Positions 22,958-32,883 of a DNA stretch of 64,000 bases are shown here, piece by piece; position 1 is the first letter of the stretch, and every line of letters starts with the position of its first letter. Location of the stretch: NCBI GenBank assembly GCA_965153355.1, contig OZ231126.1, forward strand, positions 4,526,001 through 4,590,000, written 5' to 3'. Both the position numbers and the translations under genes were made by a program. This stretch comes from Flaccisagitta enflata (lineage: Eukaryota; Chaetognatha; Sagittoidea; Aphragmophora). Below the pieces are notes generated by a model, which ran no database searches, was not told the origin of the DNA, and saw nothing but the letters and a program-made list of their open reading frames with translations.

Positions 22958-23117
22958 TTATTTCTGAGTAGGAACAGAATTCCGCAAAGGACGATGCAGA
23001 CGAGTCCGATGGAGACTCCGATGGCAATGCCAACTTCTTGACCGTATCCTTGAGGCGTCGGAGGACCAAAGCCGATAGGTGTCACAGTCGTCCTTGGAGG
23101 GTCCGTCACCAACGGTT
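22958..23117 (-). CDS. FnIII receptor gene, transmembrane exon
   Basis: Entered in phase 1 after TTTTACAG, left in phase 2 at AATAA before GTAAGAGC. It encodes a short Pro/Thr-rich stalk (PLVTDPPRTTVTPIGFGPP, then TPQGYGQ) followed by one hydrophobic segment with small residues (VGIAIGVSIGLVCIVLCGIL, then FLLRNK). This is a single transmembrane helix closed by a basic stop-transfer signal. Following an FnIII domain, it implies a type I membrane protein with its N-terminus outside. The segment resembles the transmembrane region of the DCC/protogenin/IGDCC group in position and style, but I cannot confirm the family. Read without splicing, the frame would stop at the TAA that overlaps the donor. 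Confidence 0.82.
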
Positions 23118-23340
23118 CTGTAAAAGTACAAGTAGTGGTATTTTATTACCTCAATTGCCTGACTTGTCTGAAGAGGAATGATAAACAGTAACTGATAGAG
23201 CAATATGGTTCTGTCCATTTCATCTAACAAATTGTCACTAATTCTCTCTACTATGATACTATCTCAAACTATTTCCGTCTGTTAGTCTATCTGTCAGTCA
23301 GTCTGTCTGTCTCGCTGTCTCGCTGTCTCTCTCTCTTTCT

Positions 23341-24620
23341 CTCTCTGCATTATTGTTAGAGGCCCACTACATCCATGGCAAGCAAAAAATCATTCAGTCA
23401 AACTGAGCTACTGTCAGGGGCGCACAACCTCCAACGCAAGCAATAAATCAATCAATCAAACTGACCTATCATAGAGGCACACTACATCCAATACAAGCAA
23501 CAAATCAATCAATCAAACTCACCTATTGTTAAAGGTGCACTACATCCAATGCAAGCAATGAATCAATCAATCATACTGACCTATTGTTATAGGCGCACTT
23601 CATCCAATGCCAGCAATAAATCAATCAATCATACTGACCTATTGTTAGAGGCGCACTACATCCAATGCAAGCGATAAATCAATCAATCATACTGACCTAT
23701 TGTTATAGGCGCACTACATCCAATGCAAGCAATAAATCACTCAATCATACTGACCTATTGTTAGAGGCGCACTACATCCAATGCAAGCGATAAATCAATC
23801 AATCATACTGACCTATTGTTAGAGGCGCACTACATCCAATGCAAGCAATAAATCAATCAATCATACTGACCTATTGTTAGAGGCGCACTTCATCCAATGC
23901 CAGCAATAAATCAATCAATCATACTGACCTATTGATAGAGGCGCACTACATCCAATGCAAGCGATAAATCAATCAATTATACTGACCTATTGTTAGAGGC
24001 GCACTACATCCAATGCCCGCAATAAATCAATCAATCATACTGACCTATTGTTAGAGGCGCACTACATCCAATGCAAGCGATAAATCAATCAATCATACTG
24101 ACCTATTGTTAGAGGCGCACTTCATCCAATGCCAGCAATAAATCAATCAATCATACTGACCTATTGTTAGAGGGGCACTTCATCCAATGCCAGCAATAAA
24201 TCAATCAATCATACTGACCTATTGTTAGAGGCGCACTACATCCAATGCAAGCGATAAATCAATCAATCATACTGACCTATTGTTAGAGGCCCACAACATC
24301 CAATGCAAGCGATAAATCAATCATACCGACCTATTGTTAGAGGTGCACTACATCCAATGCAAGCAATAAATCAATCAATCATACTGACCTATTGTTACAG
24401 GCGCACTTCATCCACTGCAAGCAATAAATCAATCAATCATACTGACCTATTGTTAGAGGCGCACTAAATCCAATGCAAGCAATAAATCAATCAATCATAC
24501 TGACCTATTGTTAGAGGCGCACTACATCCAATGCAAGCTATAAATCAATCAATCATACTGACCTATTGTTAGAGGCGCACTACATCCAATGCAAGCGATA
24601 AATCAATCAATCATACTGAC
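23341..24620. repeat. 59-bp minisatellite containing an exon end and its splice donor
   Basis: About 22 units. On the gene strand a unit reads GTCAGTATGATTGATTGATT, then TATCGCTTGCA, then TTGGATGTAGTGCGCCTCTA and ACAATAG. The second half equals the last coding bases of the exon at 24621-24735 and the first half equals the start of its intron. Thus each unit rebuilds the exon-end/donor junction. Confidence 0.92.
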
Positions 24621-24735
24621 CTATTGTTAGAGGCGCACTACATCCAATACAGGCGGTATGAAAGACATGTGAGTCATTTTGTGACACGCCGGCGCTGTTG
24701 TAAGCCTTGACCACAAACAAGTAGTACTCCCCAGT
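24621..24735 (-). CDS. FnIII receptor gene, exon b (end of the FnIII domain)
   Basis: Coding exon entered in phase 0 after a long pyrimidine tract and CAG, left in phase 1 at CAATAG before GTCAGTATG. The peptide begins TGEYYLFVVKAYNSAGVSQ, the classic F and G strands of an FnIII domain (Y-x-F-x-V-x-A-x-N-x-A-G), and continues to TACIGCSAP in the juxtamembrane region. The 3' end of the exon, with its donor, is repeated about 22 times in the 59-bp array downstream. Its 5' end, with the acceptor, is partly repeated three times upstream (about 24845-25100), with changed or broken codons. The copy called here is the only one that keeps both splice sites and an open frame. Confidence 0.82.
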
Positions 24736-24739
24736 CTGA

Positions 24740-25110
24740 AAAAAAAACAATGAATGAATGAATGAATGAGTGAATAAATAAATGAATGAATGAATGAATG
24801 AACAAATGAACAAATGAATAAATGAATAAATGAATGAATGAATGTTGTAAACCTTGACCACCGACAGGTAGTACTCCCCAGTCTGAAAAAAAAAACAATG
24901 AATGAATGAATGAATGAATGAATGAATGAATGAATGAATTATTGAACAAATGAATGAATTAATCAATGTTGCAACCCTTGACCGCAAACAAGTAGTAACC
25001 CCTACTCTGAAAAAAAAACAAAGAATGAATGAATGAATGAAATATCAATGAATGAATGAATGAATGAATGAATGAACTTCCTAGTCTGAAAAAAAAAACA
25101 ATTTATGAAG
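24740..25110. repeat. AATG tetramer tracts with three partial copies of an exon 5' end
   Basis: AATG runs alternate with copies of the acceptor plus about 40 bases of the FnIII exon at 24621-24735 (about 24845-24893, 24967-25018, 25076-25100). The copies lose the rest of the exon and have changed codons. Confidence 0.85.
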
Positions 25111-25411
25111 TGATGAATACCAAAAACATGCCAAAAAAACACATGAAGTCAGTTCAAATGTTGGCATCAAATACTCAAAACTAACGAAAGAGATAGTTTT
25201 TGTATGAGTAAACTGATTTATGAATTGATGAATGAGTGATTGAAAGAATGAACGAATTCTTAAAAAAGATGAAACAATGAATTAATGAATCAATCATTGA
25301 AATAGATATGCAAATTCGAAGACGAAATGATGAATGATTGAAAGAATGAATGAATCAATTACTGAATTAATGAGTGCGTGAATGTAAAAATGAATTGCTA
25401 ATCAGACTTAC

Positions 25412-25536
25412 ATCAAGATCAGTGATGACTGTATCTGTAGACGGTCCTGGAACTCTCTTCTCCAGCCACTTTACATTGGGTCCTGCAGGAAGTGCTTGTT
25501 TCTTCCGCTGCGGAGGAATAATCGGAAACCCCTCGC
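25412..25536 (-). CDS. FnIII receptor gene, exon a (first half of a fibronectin type III domain)
   Basis: Internal coding exon of a minus-strand gene. The acceptor reads TTCACAG before GCGAGGGG and the donor reads CTTGAT before GTAAGTCT, a near-consensus pair. It is entered in phase 1 and left in phase 0. The peptide has a Pro-rich start (FPIIPPQRKK), then GPNVKWLEKRVPGPSTDT and VITDLD, which fits the middle strands of a fibronectin type III (FnIII) domain. It joins in frame to the next exon, which supplies the closing strands. FnIII domains are extracellular binding modules, and entry in phase 1 is typical for them. More N-terminal exons must exist but none is visible between here and the gap near 26519. 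The intron just upstream is a tandem array that repeats this exon's acceptor. The exon call is firm; the protein family is an inference. Confidence 0.8.
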
Positions 25537-25540
25537 CTGT

Positions 25541-26270
25541 GAATGAAGAGTTTAAATTATTCATTAAATGAACAACCCCTCGCCTGTGAATGAAGTGTTT
25601 AAATCATTCATTAAATGAACAACCCCTCGCCTGTGAATGAAGTGTTTAAATCATTCATTAAATGAAGAACCCCTCGCCTGTGAATGAGGTGTTTAAATCA
25701 TTCATTAAATGAACAACCCTTCGCCTGTGAATGAAGTGTTTAAATCATTCATTAAATGAACAACCCCTCGCCTATGAAAGAAGTGAATAAATTATTCTTT
25801 CATTTAAAAATTAACACCCCGTGATTGCCTGTGAAAGAAGTGAATGAATAATTCATTCAATGAACACCTTTGGCTCGCCTATGAAAAAAGTGAATTTATA
25901 ATTCACTAAATGAGCATCCGGGCTCGCCTGTGAAAGAAATGTTAAAATTATTCATTAAATGAACACCCCCAGGTTTGCCTGTGAAAGAAGTGAATGCATA
26001 ATTCATTAAATGAAAACCCCAGGCTTGCCTGTGAAAGAAGTGAATGAATAATTCATTAAATAAACACCCCTGGCTCGCCTGTGAAAGAAGTGTTTAAATC
26101 ATTCATTAATTGAACACCCCTGGCATGCCTGTTAAAGAAGTGAATAAATCATTCATTAGATGAATACCGGGGCTCGCCTGAGAAAGAACTGAATAAATCA
26201 TTCATTAAATGAACACCCCAGGCTCGCTTGTGAAAGAAGTAAATGAATCATTCATGGAATTAACATCCTG
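25541..26270. repeat. About 50-bp minisatellite containing a splice acceptor
   Basis: About 14 units, each with CCTCGCCTGTGAATGAAGTG, then an ATTCATTAAATGAAC tail. On the gene strand the unit ends TTCACAG and then GCGAGGGG, the same junction as the acceptor of exon 25412-25536. Units far from the exon diverge. Confidence 0.9.
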
Positions 26271-26518
26271 ATGATATACAAAGTTCTATGAGCGCCGTAA
26301 TAATCAAAAGGTTTATAAAGTTGTAAGAGTTGTAAGAGTGGCTTACTAATCGAAAGTTATATAACTGTCCAATAACTACAAAGTTCCATGACTGCCTTCC
26401 CGTTAAAAAGTAAAATAGATGCATCACTTTTAGTAAGGTTTAATGAGTGTCTTACAAATTAAAATTCATATAACTGTCAGTCTGTCACACTATTTCTATT
26501 ATTGTTACTATTGATTGG

Positions 26519-26551
26519 NNNNNNNNNNNNNNNNNNNNNNNNNNNNNNNNN
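26519..26551. other. Assembly gap (run of N)
   Basis: A run of N lies exactly at the inner edge of the right inverted arm, so the join between the gene body and the inverted copy is not supported by sequence. Confidence 0.99.
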
Positions 26552-26712
26552 TCTTCTTAAATCATCAATGTGTGAAATGTGATGATTGATGATTTCTTGT
26601 TCTGTTGTTACTCCCTAGCCCAGAAGTTAAACGCTCTATTTTGCAAAGCATCTATATAAGATGGTTTGTCACTTGACAGGTCTGTCTGTCTTCATGTAGG
26701 GACATTCACACC

Positions 26713-26748
26713 CAGGGGCGTATTTGACGGGGCGTCAGGGGCAGCAGC

Positions 26749-26831
<83 letters not shown>

Positions 26832-27151
26832 TGAGTGAGTGAGAGAGTGAAAGAGTGAGTGAGTGATTGAGAAAGAGAAAGAGAAAGAAAAAGAGAGAGG
26901 TTTGAAACATTTCCAGCTGTAATACAATGAGGTTCTATGGGATCGATCTACAGAGCCTATTCAACCACTTCATATAGTTGTCTAGGTTGATGCCCTCAAC
27001 CCTTTTCATCAACCAAATCATTTCTCATTTCAAAGTTTTCACCCAGGTGTAGAGTTGCGTGTCCGCAACTAAAAATAATTGGGACACAAGACTCGTTGGG
27101 ACACAGATTTTGGGTTGCTGCCCGAAAAATTTGGGCTCAAATACGCCCCTG
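26713..27151. mobile_element. hAT-like non-autonomous element (right arm copy)
   Basis: Mirror of 5816-6246 with the same 8-bp target duplication (TTCACACC at 26705-26712 and 27152-27159), so the insertion predates the duplication or haplotype split. Its AG tract is longer and it lacks about 40 bp next to the tract. Confidence 0.88.
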
Positions 27152-27386
27152 TTCACACCCCGTTATACTGGATCCAAGAGTAACGGAAATTTGCCTAAAA
27201 CGGATAAAAAACTTTGGTCCCTCAAGTAATTTTCCCTCCCTGTTGCTCCCTCACTGTCTCACTTTCTCTCTATTTCTTTCTCCTCCTCCCCTTTATGTCT
27301 CCCTCACCCTCCCTCCCTCTACCTCCTTCCCCTACCTTCGCATCTCCCTCTCATTCCACACACACTTTTTCTTGTGTTTTCCGCAG

Positions 27387-27704
27387 CTGTTTTTCGCGCG
27401 GCTCTGCTGGAAGCGTGAGTGATCTGACAAGCGGCGGCGGCGGCGGCTGCGGCGGTGGCCGAAGACGACGCAGCTGCAGAGGAGAAATGCTTTACCCTTG
27501 CGCTCATAACAACAACCACAAAAACAACATCAACAATAACAACAACAGCACTGACTACAATAAATTCGGCAATATGAATCATAGATTGATCAACAACCTC
27601 CATCATTATCCACTGTGTCAGCATCATCCTCGATACCCTTCTTATCCTCATCCTCATCCTCATCCTCATCCTCATCCTTATCATTCGATGACTTCTTGTC
27701 AACG
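27387..27704 (+). CDS. Inverted copy of the Gly/Arg and Asn/His/Pro-rich exon
   Basis: Plus-strand counterpart of 5266-5580 with the same acceptor (TTCCGCAG) and donor (CAACG before GTGAGCATAT), phase 2 on both sides, one codon longer. It is the first exon of the duplicated set visible after the gap. It has no upstream transmembrane or FnIII exons on this strand, so this copy alone cannot make the full receptor as assembled. Confidence 0.68.
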
Positions 27705-27770
27705 GTGAGCATATCCATTAAACATGTAATGATACCTTTCTATGTTACATGTCTGCTTTTTTTTTAGTTG

Positions 27771-27984
27771 CAGACACGCAACTCTATAAGAGACTTTGTC
27801 CGTCCGTTGGTCCATCCGTTGGTCCGTCCGTTGGTCCGTGGTCATCGAGTTGAAAAGTGGAAAAACGAGCGTTTTTGATATTTTTTGTGTATGTTTGAGT
27901 GTTGGCAGTGGGTTGGGGTGTAGCTGGGGGTCGGATGCCCCTACCCACCCGACCGCAACGATATTGTGACTCTGCGTCACTTGT
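27771..27984 (-). mobile_element. Hairpin-ended element, GTTGCG type (right arm)
   Basis: Counterpart of 5009-5210, with hairpin at 27777-27792 and 5' motif near 27951-27959. Its GGAC-type tandem tract is longer than in the left copy. Confidence 0.8.
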
Positions 27985-28099
27985 TTTTTTTTTTTTTAGA
28001 TTGCTTGTGAGATTTTGAGCCTTACGCCGTATTTATCTTACTTGTATGGATGTAATTTAATTAATTGGTTGTTAGATGTTATTGATGGTTGTCTTTTAG

Positions 28100-28745
28100 A
28101 GTCGGCCTTTAACCAGCTCTTACAGTTGGTATCTGTCTCTTTATTTGAGTTCCCTTTAACCAGCCCTTACAGTTGGTAACTGTTTTTTTTTTAGTTCCCT
28201 CTAACCAGCTCTTACAGTCTTTTTCTGTTCCTTTTTATGGGTTCCCTTTAACCAGTCCTTACAGTTGGTATCTGTTTTATTTTTTTGAGTTTCCTGTAGC
28301 CATCCTTTACTGACGGTACTCAGTACCTGTTTCTTTTTTTGAGTTCCCTTTAACCAGCCCTTACAGTTGATATCTTTTTCTTTGTTTGAGTACCCTTTAA
28401 CCAGCCCTTACAGTCGGTATCTGTCTCTTTGTTTGAGTTCCCTTTAACCAGCCCTTACAGTTGGTATCTGTTTTTTTTTTTGAGTTCCTCTTAACCAGCC
28501 CTTACTGTCGGTATGTTTCTTTTTTTCAGTTCCCTTTAACCTGCCCTTACGGTCGCTATCTGTTTCTTTTTTTTAATTCCCTTTAACCAGCCCTTAGTCT
28601 TTTTCTGTAACCAGCCCTTACAGTTGGTATCTGTTTCTTTTTTTGAATTCTCTTTAACCAGCCCTTACAGTCTGTATCTGTTTCTTTTTTTGAGTTCTCT
28701 TTAACCAGCCCTTACAGTGGGTATCTGTTTCTCTCCTCTTCTTAC
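28100..28745. repeat. About 45-bp intronic minisatellite with acceptor-like motif (right arm)
   Basis: Plus-strand orientation of the array at 4155-4905; units carry CCCTTACAG(T) and GGTATCTGTTTC. The last unit runs directly into the true acceptor at 28747. Confidence 0.88.
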
Positions 28746-28747
28746 AG

Positions 28748-30084
28748 CTGCTTCTTGCCAGTGCTTCCGAGTGAAGTCGCCTCCAAGATGTCGTCATCCT
28801 CTCAAGATGGTTGTCAGCATCGGATACAAAACATGTCTAACAACATCAACAATGACGTCAATCAACACCAGCAACAACAACAACAGCATAATCCACAAAG
28901 ACAACAACAACAACAACAACAGCAGAGACAACAGCATCGTCAAGATGCTTCTGTCGCAACAGCGGTTAGTGGCCGCTGCGGTAACCCTAACCATAATCAA
29001 CAGCATCATCAGCATCGCACTGGCATCGCTACCGCTTCCTCTTCTTGTGGCGTTCAAAAGTGCGGCAACAGTTATTCTTTACCCAGAAATGGGGCCTGCC
29101 GCAGTAACAGCAATAGCAACAGCAACAACAGCATCGTCGGTGTTAGTTTGAAGCCCGTCAGTCGCGAAGGCAGCGTGAGTCAATTGACCGCTGCCGCAGC
29201 CACCACCACCACCCCTGCCGCAACTGCCGTAGACGCCGCCGCCACTGACTATCACATTGACAATACTCTTCCTCCTCCTTGTTCTTCGCATCCTCCTCTG
29301 CCCCCTCTCCCTCATCTTCACTGCCTTCATCCTCATCATCAGCGGGATTACCCTCCTCCTCCTCCATCTGCTCCTCTTCATTGCTGCTGCGAATCGGGAA
29401 ATGTTGATTCCGCAGCGGCAATCAGTTATTTTCCCTCCTTTGATGCTACAGCTTCAGTTGCTGAACCGACGGCGGCAGCAGCGGCAGAAAACTCATCCTC
29501 CACTGTTTCTTCCACGGCTGCAGCTGCTGCTGCTGCTGCGGCGGCGGCGGCGGCGGCGGCGGAAGTAGAAAGGGAATCTTTTTTGCTGCATCATCAAAAT
29601 CATTCTCATCATCATCCTCATCATCATCCTCAGTGTCTTCATCATCGGCATCAACTACAGCAACTTCCTCATTATCATCATCCAAGTTGTCGTCAAAAGC
29701 CTTTCGCATCCTCAGCTTTATCCGCATCACCTCCAAACTCTCTTCAAACGCTGAACCACGAGGATGACGTGGATGACGTCGTCGACAATGATGTCGCCAA
29801 TGTGGACGATGTGGACGATGTTGACGTTAACGATGACGTCGAGGATGCGGTCGACGATATTGTCGATAATCATCATCCGGCGGCGCCCGGAGGAGTGGCA
29901 GACCGAGGCTCCAGCGCCTCGTCATCGGGAAGCGATTCCGGCGTCGAAGTTGGTCGTAAGAATCCCAATCCGATCGTCAACAACCAACTTGGGCCACTTC
30001 CGGTTAACCACCAACTTGGACCAATTCCGATCGGCAACGTCATCCCACCCTCCATCGCAAATATGCCTTCAAGCGGGACCAACG
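28748..30084 (+). CDS. Inverted copy of the large low-complexity exon
   Basis: Counterpart of 2812-4151, three bases shorter, same splice sites and phases. The frame is open. Differences from the left copy include a few amino-acid replacements (for example in the HRTG and YSLPRNG stretches) and changes in Gln and Ala run length, all in frame. This fits two alleles or a recent duplicate under some constraint. The in-frame ATG at 28788 is a possible start of a short product. Confidence 0.66.
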
Positions 30085-30138
30085 GTATGCTTTCATTTAC
30101 GCATGCAAACATGAAGAGCCCATCTGCCTGTCTGTTTC

Positions 30139-30287
<149 letters not shown>

Positions 30288-30376
30288 AGTCGCTCAGTCA
30301 GTCGTCAAATTCAAGACGATCTACAATGACGATTACTTTAATATGTATTTTTCCTTACATCACTTTCAAAAGAAAA

Positions 30377-30513
30377 GTCGCCTCCTAATTATGGGTGCTA
30401 AAGCGTCTCTATGAGAGGGTCAGTCTGTCAGCCCGTCGGTTGGTCTGTTGGCTGATCACAAATAATTTTGACCTGACGCACATGTTGGCCTACTTGATAC
30501 ATTTCAATGGAAG
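30377..30513. mobile_element. About 137-bp insertion present only in the right arm
   Basis: The left arm joins AAAAGAAAA directly to TGACTTTAAATGG (about 2555-2575), while the right arm has extra sequence with CTCTATGAGAGGGTCAGTCTG and a GTCGG/TTGG stretch. These are marks of the hairpin-ended family in minus orientation. The hairpin itself is degraded, so assignment to the family is tentative. Confidence 0.6.
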
Positions 30514-31114
30514 ATGACTTTAGATGGATATAAAATACTTTGCCTTGCCCCTGCCTTTGTCTTTGCCTTTGCCCTTGCCTTTGTCTTTGCCTTTGCCCTT
30601 TGCCTTTTCTTTTGCCCTTGCCTTTGTCTTTGCCTTTTCCTTTGCCCTTACCTTTGCCCTTGCCTTTTCCTTTGCCCTTGCCTTTTCCTTTGCCCTGGCT
30701 TTTTTCTTTGCCCTTGCCTTTGCCTTTGCCTTTGCCTTAGCCCTTGTCTTTTTCTTAGCCCTCGCCTTTGCCTTTGCCCTTGCCTTTCACTTTGCCTTTG
30801 CCTTTTCCTTTTCCATTGCCTTTTCCTTTTCCATTGCCTTTTCCTTTGCCCTTGCCTTTGCCCTTGCCTTTTCCTTTGTCCTTGCCTTTTCCTTTGCCCT
30901 TGCTTTTTCCTTTGCCCTTGCCTTAGTCCTTGCCTTTTTCTTAGCCCTTGCCTTTTTCTTAGCCCTTGCCTTTTTTTTAGCCCTTGCCTTTGCCTTCGCC
31001 CTTGCCTTTCACTTTGCCTTTGCCTTTGCCTTTTCCTTTTCCATTGCCTTTTCCTTTGCCCTTGCCTTTGCCTTTGCCAGGTTGTATTGATTAATGGTTT
31101 GGTTTGCTTTGCAG

Positions 31115-31201
31115 GAGATTTGATTGCGGGCAAAATGAGCCTCAAGTTTCCAACATCTTTAAAGAAAGACTACATTTTTGACCGGAAAGGAACATTCTCA
31201 G
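31115..31201 (+). CDS. Inverted copy of the 87-bp exon
   Basis: Same splice sites, length and phases as 1872-1958, including MSLKFPTSLKKDYIFDRKG. It lies between a long TTTGCC-type repeat intron and an intron carrying a 590-bp element that the left copy lacks. Confidence 0.68.
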
Positions 31202-31356
31202 GTACTGACTGTCGCTGATATAAAGTTTGTTATAGACTCTCTCTCCCACTTGAAAAATGCAAGTTTTGTCATCGTGAGTTATGCCTGATGTCTGTCTTTT
31301 CCTTCTCCCTTTTCTCATTTTATCCATCATTGTCTGTGTCGATTCGTTGATCAATA

Positions 31357-31946
31357 CTATCTAGGAAAAAAGTTTGGCGTCGCTCAGGGTTGGCAGTATG
31401 TTCCCCTCCTCATGTGCTCAAAGCTTGTGTTTCTGATTGTTTTTAGTTATTTTTATATTCATACTAACTAGAGCAAAAGAGAAAAGCAATCTTCAATCCA
31501 ATTAAGGGACTGTGAGTTTGGGTTGTTTATCACAACTAAGAGGTGGTTGTGGTAATGATAGTAGATTTTGGTCATTTTGGCTCTAAATTTGAGCTACTTT
31601 CTTTTCAAAATCTGACTGAAAATCCATGAGATTATAAAACTAGAGCTCAAAAGCTTAGTGGTGCAATCCGCATGTTTCGATCATATTTTAGGAAAATTTG
31701 AGAGCATTTCAAAGATGGAAGGGTAGAAGAAAAAATAAATTCTATTTTTTTTGCCATTTTAGAAAGTACATGATCAACTTTATATGCATGGCATTTCTAA
31801 ATGGTTTGACGCACAGAGACGAGATTGCGCTCAGATTGTAGATTTTTCAATGCAGATTAAAATGCTCATAAATTTTGTTTACTTATCTCAACAGGAAGTT
31901 GAGCTATCTCTCGTTAAAGGTGTCGCCAAACATATTTCCTAGGTAG
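31357..31946. mobile_element. 590-bp TA-flanked element present only in the right arm
   Basis: Ends CTATCTAGGAAAAAAGTTTGG and its near-perfect inverse, flanked by TA. The left arm has the empty site (around 1712-1720), a single TATA in place of the element. The interior shares a core (AATCCATGAGATTATAAAAC, TAGAGCTCAA, GGTGCAATCCGCATGTTTC) with 41341-43388. No coding capacity. It lies in the intron before the last exon. Confidence 0.88.
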
Positions 31947-32404
31947 TATATGATTTGATATCATGATCTCTCATATTAGTCTTTTTTTGTCAAACTGATT
32001 TCAAATCTAAAACCGAGTTTTTCCTCATCTAATCATTGTTTTCTTTTTTCCTACTAACGCAACACAACATGCCACACCTCGTTTGACCACAATACACTGC
32101 ACCACACCATGTTACATGACATTACATCACACTGCACCACATTTCACGAAACCACATCATACCTAACCACACTATGTCAAATCACACAACACTACACAAT
32201 GCCAAACCACACAACGCCAAACTATGCCAAAACACACACAACACCACACCATGCCAAACAACACAACACCACACCATGCCAAACCACTTAACACCCCACC
32301 ATGCCAAACCACTTAACACCACACTATGCCAAACCACTCTACACCACACTACGCCAAACCACACAACACAACACTATTCCATACCACCACCACCCTTCCC
32401 ACAG

Positions 32405-32801
32405 CTGCCCGATTGGAGTCTTTGGGTGTGCCTCTTCGTCTCCACGCATCCACTTCCAACTTATCCCCTTCCTCCTTCCTCGTCGCTCCTCCTCCTCCTC
32501 CTCCTCCTCCTCCTACTTTTATACCACCTTATCATCATCAACATCAATTTCTTCATCATCATCATCATTATAATCCTTCTGCTCTTGATGCCGCTCTATA
32601 CCCAACAGCAGCAGCAGCAGCAGCAACAGCTGCAGCAGTCTCGTCCGCGCAGCCGCCGACGCATTGCAGCTGCGGCGGCCAGTTTGTCGCGGTAGATAAA
32701 GAGTTGGTTGCTTCAATGGGACATTGCCATCACGCCATTCTTGACAAATTGAAACAGCAACAACAGCTACATCATTATCTCTGGAAGCAACAACACCAAT
32801 T

Positions 32802-32883
<82 letters not shown>

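Noticed and set aside
23341-24620. Regular 59-bp array resembling a CRISPR array
   Set aside because: The whole unit repeats with no variable spacers, the sequence is eukaryotic, and the unit matches an adjacent exon border.
30514-31218. Long open frame of Leu/Cys/Phe/Ala through the intron of the right arm
   Set aside because: It is a frame across a hexamer minisatellite. Only the last part (31115-31201) is exonic; the left arm shows the same pattern inverted.
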